10,019 nt of DNA, from assembly GCA_034211115.1 (NCBI GenBank), contig JAXHTH010000204.1, positions 1 to 10,019 on the forward strand, written 5' to 3'. Made by a program: the position numbers and the translations under genes. Of the stretch, positions 7,231 to 10,019 are shown in pieces; position 1 is the stretch's first letter, and the number at the start of each line of letters is the position of its first letter. This DNA comes from JAXHTH01 sp034211115 (GTDB lineage Bacteria > Planctomycetota > Phycisphaerae > Phycisphaerales > SM1A02). The notes beneath the pieces were generated by a model. That model was not told where the DNA came from. It ran no database searches and saw only the letters and a program-made list of their open reading frames with translations.

Positions 7231-7384
7231 TGACGCGGCACGACGACGATCAGCAGCGGCCGCCGCGCGTTCCAGCCCGAAGACGAAGCGTCGACAGCCC
7301 GCAAGCGCTTCCGCACAAGCACGAGTCTCGGCGAAGACGTCCCCACAGCGGCGGAAGCACGAGGGGGCGCGCCGGCCTCGAGAA

Positions 7385-7852
7385 TCACGCGAGCACGTCC
7401 AGCAGGGTGCCGACGTTCGTGATGCGGTAGACGCTGTCAAGGAAGATGAAGCGCGGCGGAGGGGGCGGGGGAAGCTCCGGCGCCGGCGTCGGCTTGCCCA
7501 GCGGATCGGGAGCGTACGCCTTTCGCGCCGCCGGGGCGGCGGGCGCGGGCGCCGACCACCGATCGCCGCGGGCGTCCGCTTCGCCGATCGCGCAACCGCG
7601 TCGCGCCGTCCCGCAGAGATCGATGCAGTCGAAGCCGCGGCGCAAACGCTCGATGGTGCGCTTCAGATCGTTGACGACGAGGCGGCATTGCCTCGGATCG
7701 CACGGCTCGCCGTCTCCGCCCGCCGCGGGTCGGCTGCGGTGCGGCGCGGCCAGGGCGAGGCTCGCGGCGTGAACCGCGAGCATCCGCTCCACCGGGTGGA
7801 CGAAGCTCGAGCTGGCGGGCGTAACGCTTCCCACGACCGGAAGGAGGCACAC
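7385..7852 (-). CDS. Unrecognised Cys- and Pro-rich protein, up to 155 residues
   Basis: A leftward frame ending in TGA at 7387-7385 has the GC-rich third positions expected of a real gene here. From the GTG at 7852 it codes for 155 residues. Landmarks are an Ala/Leu-rich N-terminus, a central Cys-rich block (CDPRQC, then FDCIDLCGTARRGC) around a basic helix (VVNDLKRTIERLRRGF), a Pro-rich stretch ending in PPPPPPRF, and a C-terminal FIFLDSVYRITNVGTLLDVLA. The start is uncertain: GTG at 7852 has no ribosome binding site, whereas ATG at 7783 (132 residues) has GGTGGAG only three bases upstream. Third positions become less GC-rich above 7852, which argues against a longer gene. No family is recognised. 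It converges with putA across 154 bases and follows the C25 peptidase gene, from which a terminator separates it. Confidence 0.55.
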   Translation of the reverse strand: MCLLPVVGSVTPASSSFVHPVERMLAVHAASLALAAPHRSRPAAGGDGEPCDPRQCRLVVNDLKRTIERLRRGFDCIDLCGTARRGCAIGEADARGDRWSAPAPAAPAARKAYAPDPLGKPTPAPELPPPPPPRFIFLDSVYRITNVGTLLDVLA

Positions 7853-7936
7853 CGCGCGCCGCGCCGAGAGGCCGCACGCCGCGTCCGGTAAAGACGCGCG
7901 TGACGACGGGGCAGCGACGCTGACGGCGCTGTTCGT

Positions 7937-7969
7937 ACGTCCGGCGCAACGTGGAGCTGCGCCGGATGT
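7937..7969. repeat. Inverted repeat (12-bp stem with one G-U, 9-base loop)
   Basis: The arms 7937-7948 and 7958-7969 pair over 12 positions, 11 Watson-Crick and one G-U, around a 9-base loop. No T-run follows on either strand, so this is not an intrinsic terminator. It lies in the gap between the C25 peptidase gene and the small Cys-rich gene and shares four bases with the next hairpin. Confidence 0.7.
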
Positions 7970-7985
7970 TGACGGCGGTCAACAT
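7966..7985. repeat. Perfect inverted repeat ATGTTGAC-GGCG-GTCAACAT
   Basis: Arms of eight bases (7966-7973 and 7978-7985) pair perfectly around a 4-base loop. The symmetry and A/T content suit either an operator for a dimeric regulator or an RNA hairpin. Its outer arm (7966-7969) is also the base of the adjacent stem at 7937-7969, so the two cannot both form fully. Confidence 0.7.
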
Positions 7986-8014
7986 CACGCGACGCCCGGC
8001 GGCATCGTCGGATG

Positions 8015-8047
8015 AAAAAGCGAGCACCGCCGATCGACGGTGCTCGC
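8015..8047 (-). terminator. Intrinsic terminator of the C25 peptidase gene
   Basis: On the minus strand a perfect 10-bp GC-rich stem (8047-8038 with 8029-8020, arms GCGAGCACCG/CGGTGCTCGC) with an 8-base loop is followed directly by five T residues (8019 to 8015). It begins 36 bases after the TGA at 8084. This is a textbook Rho-independent terminator for the leftward transcript. Confidence 0.88.
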
Positions 8048-8083
8048 GTGTGATCGAGGCAGGAGACGAGGGGGGAAGGTCAA

Positions 8084-10019
8084 TCAGGGGCAATTCCCCC
8101 ACGCGGAGAGGAGGGCGAGCAGATCGGCGGTGTCGACCTCGCCGTCGCCGTCGATGTCGCCGTCCCCGGCCGTGCCCCAGTTCTCGAGGAGGATGAGCAG
8201 ATCCGCGGTGTTCACGACGCCGTCGCCGTTGAGATCCTCGGGGCAGCCGCCGGACGGCTCCACGCCCCAGATCTCCACGTCGTCCAGGTTCCAGCCGGAG
8301 TAGGCCCACGCGCCGCTTTCGACCTGGTATCCCCAGCGGACGTAGAGCGTCGGCTCGTTGTCGGCGATCTCGGAAAGATCGAAGACGTGCTCGGACCATG
8401 AGTTCTCGGCGACCTCGTCGCCGCCGTTCTCCCACAACTGATCCCAGCTCGCGCCGTCGGTGGACACCTCGAGCATGGCATACACGAACGGCTGGTAGTC
8501 GCTGTTCAGCCAGCGCTGGAAGTGCAGCTCGACCTTGGTGAGTTCAGCGCAGTCGATGGCGCCGGTGGTGAGCCAGTACGGCCCGCCGGGGGTGGTCGAG
8601 TAGTCACCGTTGAGATTCACGCCGCACACGTTGTCGCCGGTCGCGCCGCTGTCGGGATCGGAATAGCCGTGGCTGTATCCGCCCTGGCCCGTCGGGTGCC
8701 CGAACGCCCACTCGCCGGTCATGCTCCAGCCGGGGCTGTCGTCCATGTCGAACACATACACGGGCATGGGCACGCCGATGTCCAGCGTGGCGGTGCGTGT
8801 GCAGTCGCCGTCGTGGTTGGTGGTGTTCACGAACTCGACGACGTCCTCGTAGTGGCCGTTGCCCATTCCCTCGGCGTAATCGCTGATGGAAACGGTGACG
8901 TCAACACTGCCGCCGACGGGGATCGTCCCGCCGGTGTTGTCCAGCGCGATCCAGTCCGCGGTCTTGCTGACGGTGTAGTCCAGCGGGTTCGGATCGTAGT
9001 TGGTCAGCGTGTACATGATGGACTCGGGGGTGAACGGCCCGCCGTTGGGGCCTTCCGAGCTCAGGCCGGACGAGGGGCTGACCTTCATCCCCGTGGGCGG
9101 GGCGACCGTGCCGACGATGCGCAGGGACGGGTCGCCGAAGATCGTCCAGTAGTTGAACTCGTTGACGCCGTCGCCGCCGTAGTCATCCATCATCGAGCAG
9201 GAGCCGGCGTAGCAGAGGGTGCCGTAGCAGTTGTACTGCTCGGTGGTGTAGAGGTCGGCGAACTCGTCCTGCATCTGCATGGGCGGAGACCAGGACTGGC
9301 TGATGGTGGAGCCGTAGAACCCGATGGCGCCGGTGGGCTCGCCGTTGTGGGTGGCCCGCATCCACGCCTCGCCGAAACAGGTGCCGCCGTCGAACTCGCC
9401 GGTGTTGCACGCCACGGAGGTGATGAACGGGAGCATGTTGTCATTCTGCAGGGCGTTGACGTGGTCATTGGAGAAGCCGGTGCTCCCCCAGCCCTGGATC
9501 CAGCCGTGGCCGGTGTAGGTGATGATGCCGCGCCCGGCGTGCAGGCCGTCGGTGACCTGCTGCGCCGTGCCGTACGGGTCGTAGATCTGGTCGACCTCGG
9601 TGTAGCCGTAGTCGAGGAGCAGATCGCGGATGTTGTCCACGTGCTCGTCGTCGTACTCGCCGTCATCGCCCGTCCCCTGGTTGGAGGCGACGCCCATGCC
9701 GCGCCAGAACCAGTCCTGTTCCGTGGCGGGCATGTTCTCGTACTCGATGGTGCGCTGCACCTGCGTGTCCACATCGCCCGGGCTCTCGGCGGAGAACCGC
9801 CCGACCATGATGTCCGGGTAATCATCGCCGCCTTCGAGCTTGGAATACGTCGGATCGGACGCGGCATAGCCCACCACCGGTGAATCGACCTGCGCGATGT
9901 CGCCCACCAGCAGCACGAACGCCAGGTCCGTCGTGTCGTACACATCCTGGATGTAGTTCTTGATCGACGTCGAGTTGTTCCCGATCGATCCCACCGCGAC
10001 CACGCTGGTGGCGATGCCG
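8084..10019 (-). CDS. Secreted gingipain-like C25 cysteine peptidase with dockerin-like tail (5' truncated)
   Basis: The frame is open through the right edge, so the signal peptide and prodomain are outside. Residues are numbered here from the GTG at 10003, which is internal. Residues 1-300 are a C25 peptidase domain: VLLVGD (30-35), IITYTGHGW with catalytic His166, PFITSVACNTGEF with catalytic Cys199, GSTISQSWSPPM (231-242) and WTIFGDPSLR (286-295). The order and spacing match Porphyromonas RgpB as I remember it. Residues about 305-410 are an Ig/BACON-like beta domain common in planctomycete secreted proteins (VSPSSGLSSEGPNGGPF). Residues 415-582 look like a MAM/jelly-roll domain. Residues 587-639 hold two dockerin-like Ca-binding loops, DLNGDGVVNTADL and DIDGDGEVDTADL, flanked by Cys587 and Cys638. 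The protein probably cleaves extracellular proteins. Arg/Lys specificity of gingipains should not be assumed. An intrinsic terminator follows the stop. Confidence 0.93.
   Translation of the reverse strand, partial: GIATSVVAVGSIGNNSTSIKNYIQDVYDTTDLAFVLLVGDIAQVDSPVVGYAASDPTYSKLEGGDDYPDIMVGRFSAESPGDVDTQVQRTIEYENMPATEQDWFWRGMGVASNQGTGDDGEYDDEHVDNIRDLLLDYGYTEVDQIYDPYGTAQQVTDGLHAGRGIITYTGHGWIQGWGSTGFSNDHVNALQNDNMLPFITSVACNTGEFDGGTCFGEAWMRATHNGEPTGAIGFYGSTISQSWSPPMQMQDEFADLYTTEQYNCYGTLCYAGSCSMMDDYGGDGVNEFNYWTIFGDPSLRIVGTVAPPTGMKVSPSSGLSSEGPNGGPFTPESIMYTLTNYDPNPLDYTVSKTADWIALDNTGGTIPVGGSVDVTVSISDYAEGMGNGHYEDVVEFVNTTNHDGDCTRTATLDIGVPMPVYVFDMDDSPGWSMTGEWAFGHPTGQGGYSHGYSDPDSGATGDNVCGVNLNGDYSTTPGGPYWLTTGAIDCAELTKVELHFQRWLNSDYQPFVYAMLEVSTDGASWDQLWENGGDEVAENSWSEHVFDLSEIADNEPTLYVRWGYQVESGAWAYSGWNLDDVEIWGVEPSGGCPEDLNGDGVVNTADLLILLENWGTAGDGDIDGDGEVDTADLLALLSAWGNCP

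Noticed and set aside
7231..7384. Possible terminator or small gene between putA and the converging Cys-rich gene
   Set aside because: No stem with a T-run and no frame with a ribosome binding site or family resemblance was seen.
7437..8435. Minus-strand open frame of 332 codons spanning the terminator and the gap after the peptidase
   Set aside because: The Arg-rich product crosses the terminator and both inverted repeats and overlaps two better-supported frames.
8522..9883. Long plus-strand open frame opposite the C25 peptidase
   Set aside because: It has a Val/Ala/Gly/His-biased product with no motifs and mirrors the clear peptidase coding sequence on the other strand.
10001..10003. GTG as the start of the C25 peptidase
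   Set aside because: The frame stays open to the window edge, and residues GIATSV just upstream continue a plausible peptidase strand; the catalytic domain would otherwise begin without signal or prodomain.

Overview
The window looks like a high-GC planctomycete, most likely of the class Phycisphaerae. The main evidence is the protein on the right. It is a family C25 (gingipain-like) cysteine peptidase with a beta-sandwich repeat and a jelly-roll domain, and it ends in a Cys-flanked dockerin-like pair of DxNGDG loops, a tail style common on secreted planctomycete proteins. GC-rich third codon positions throughout agree with one host genome. I see no insertion sequence, tRNA, rRNA or CRISPR array.

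Layout, left to right. 1-351 (minus) is the N-terminal 117 residues of an unrecognised acidic protein that runs off the left edge. 352-586 is a divergent intergenic region with a TATACT -10 box on each strand. 587-892 (plus) is a small unrecognised protein with a TTG start and a strong ribosome binding site. 4177-912 (minus) is a two-gene operon with a 4-base GTGA overlap. Its first gene is a 699-residue flavoprotein carrying four predicted iron-sulfur clusters, and its second is a 389-residue DAO-family FAD oxidoreductase. 4178-4344 is a divergent promoter region. 4345-7230 (plus) is putA. 7231-7384 is a convergent spacer in which I see nothing. 7852-7385 (minus) is a small Cys- and Pro-rich protein of unknown function. 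7853-8083 holds two overlapping hairpins and a strong intrinsic terminator. 10019-8084 (minus) is the 5'-truncated C25 peptidase.

The central theme is imino-acid or N-alkyl amino-acid oxidation. PutA would oxidise proline to pyrroline-5-carboxylate (P5C). The divergently transcribed pair resembles multi-subunit dye-linked proline, D-hydroxyproline, opine and sarcosine dehydrogenases, in which the DAO subunit oxidises a secondary amine and the partner passes electrons through Fe-S clusters. The most notable observation is that the PutA ALDH (P5C dehydrogenase) half keeps its fold landmarks and an open frame but has lost the catalytic Cys, the general-base Glu, the oxyanion Asn, the cofactor-binding Lys and Glu, and the segment holding the FTGS motif. 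It looks like a pseudoenzyme domain fused to an intact proline dehydrogenase. P5C would then have to be handled by another protein. All family assignments rest on recognising motifs by eye; no search was run.
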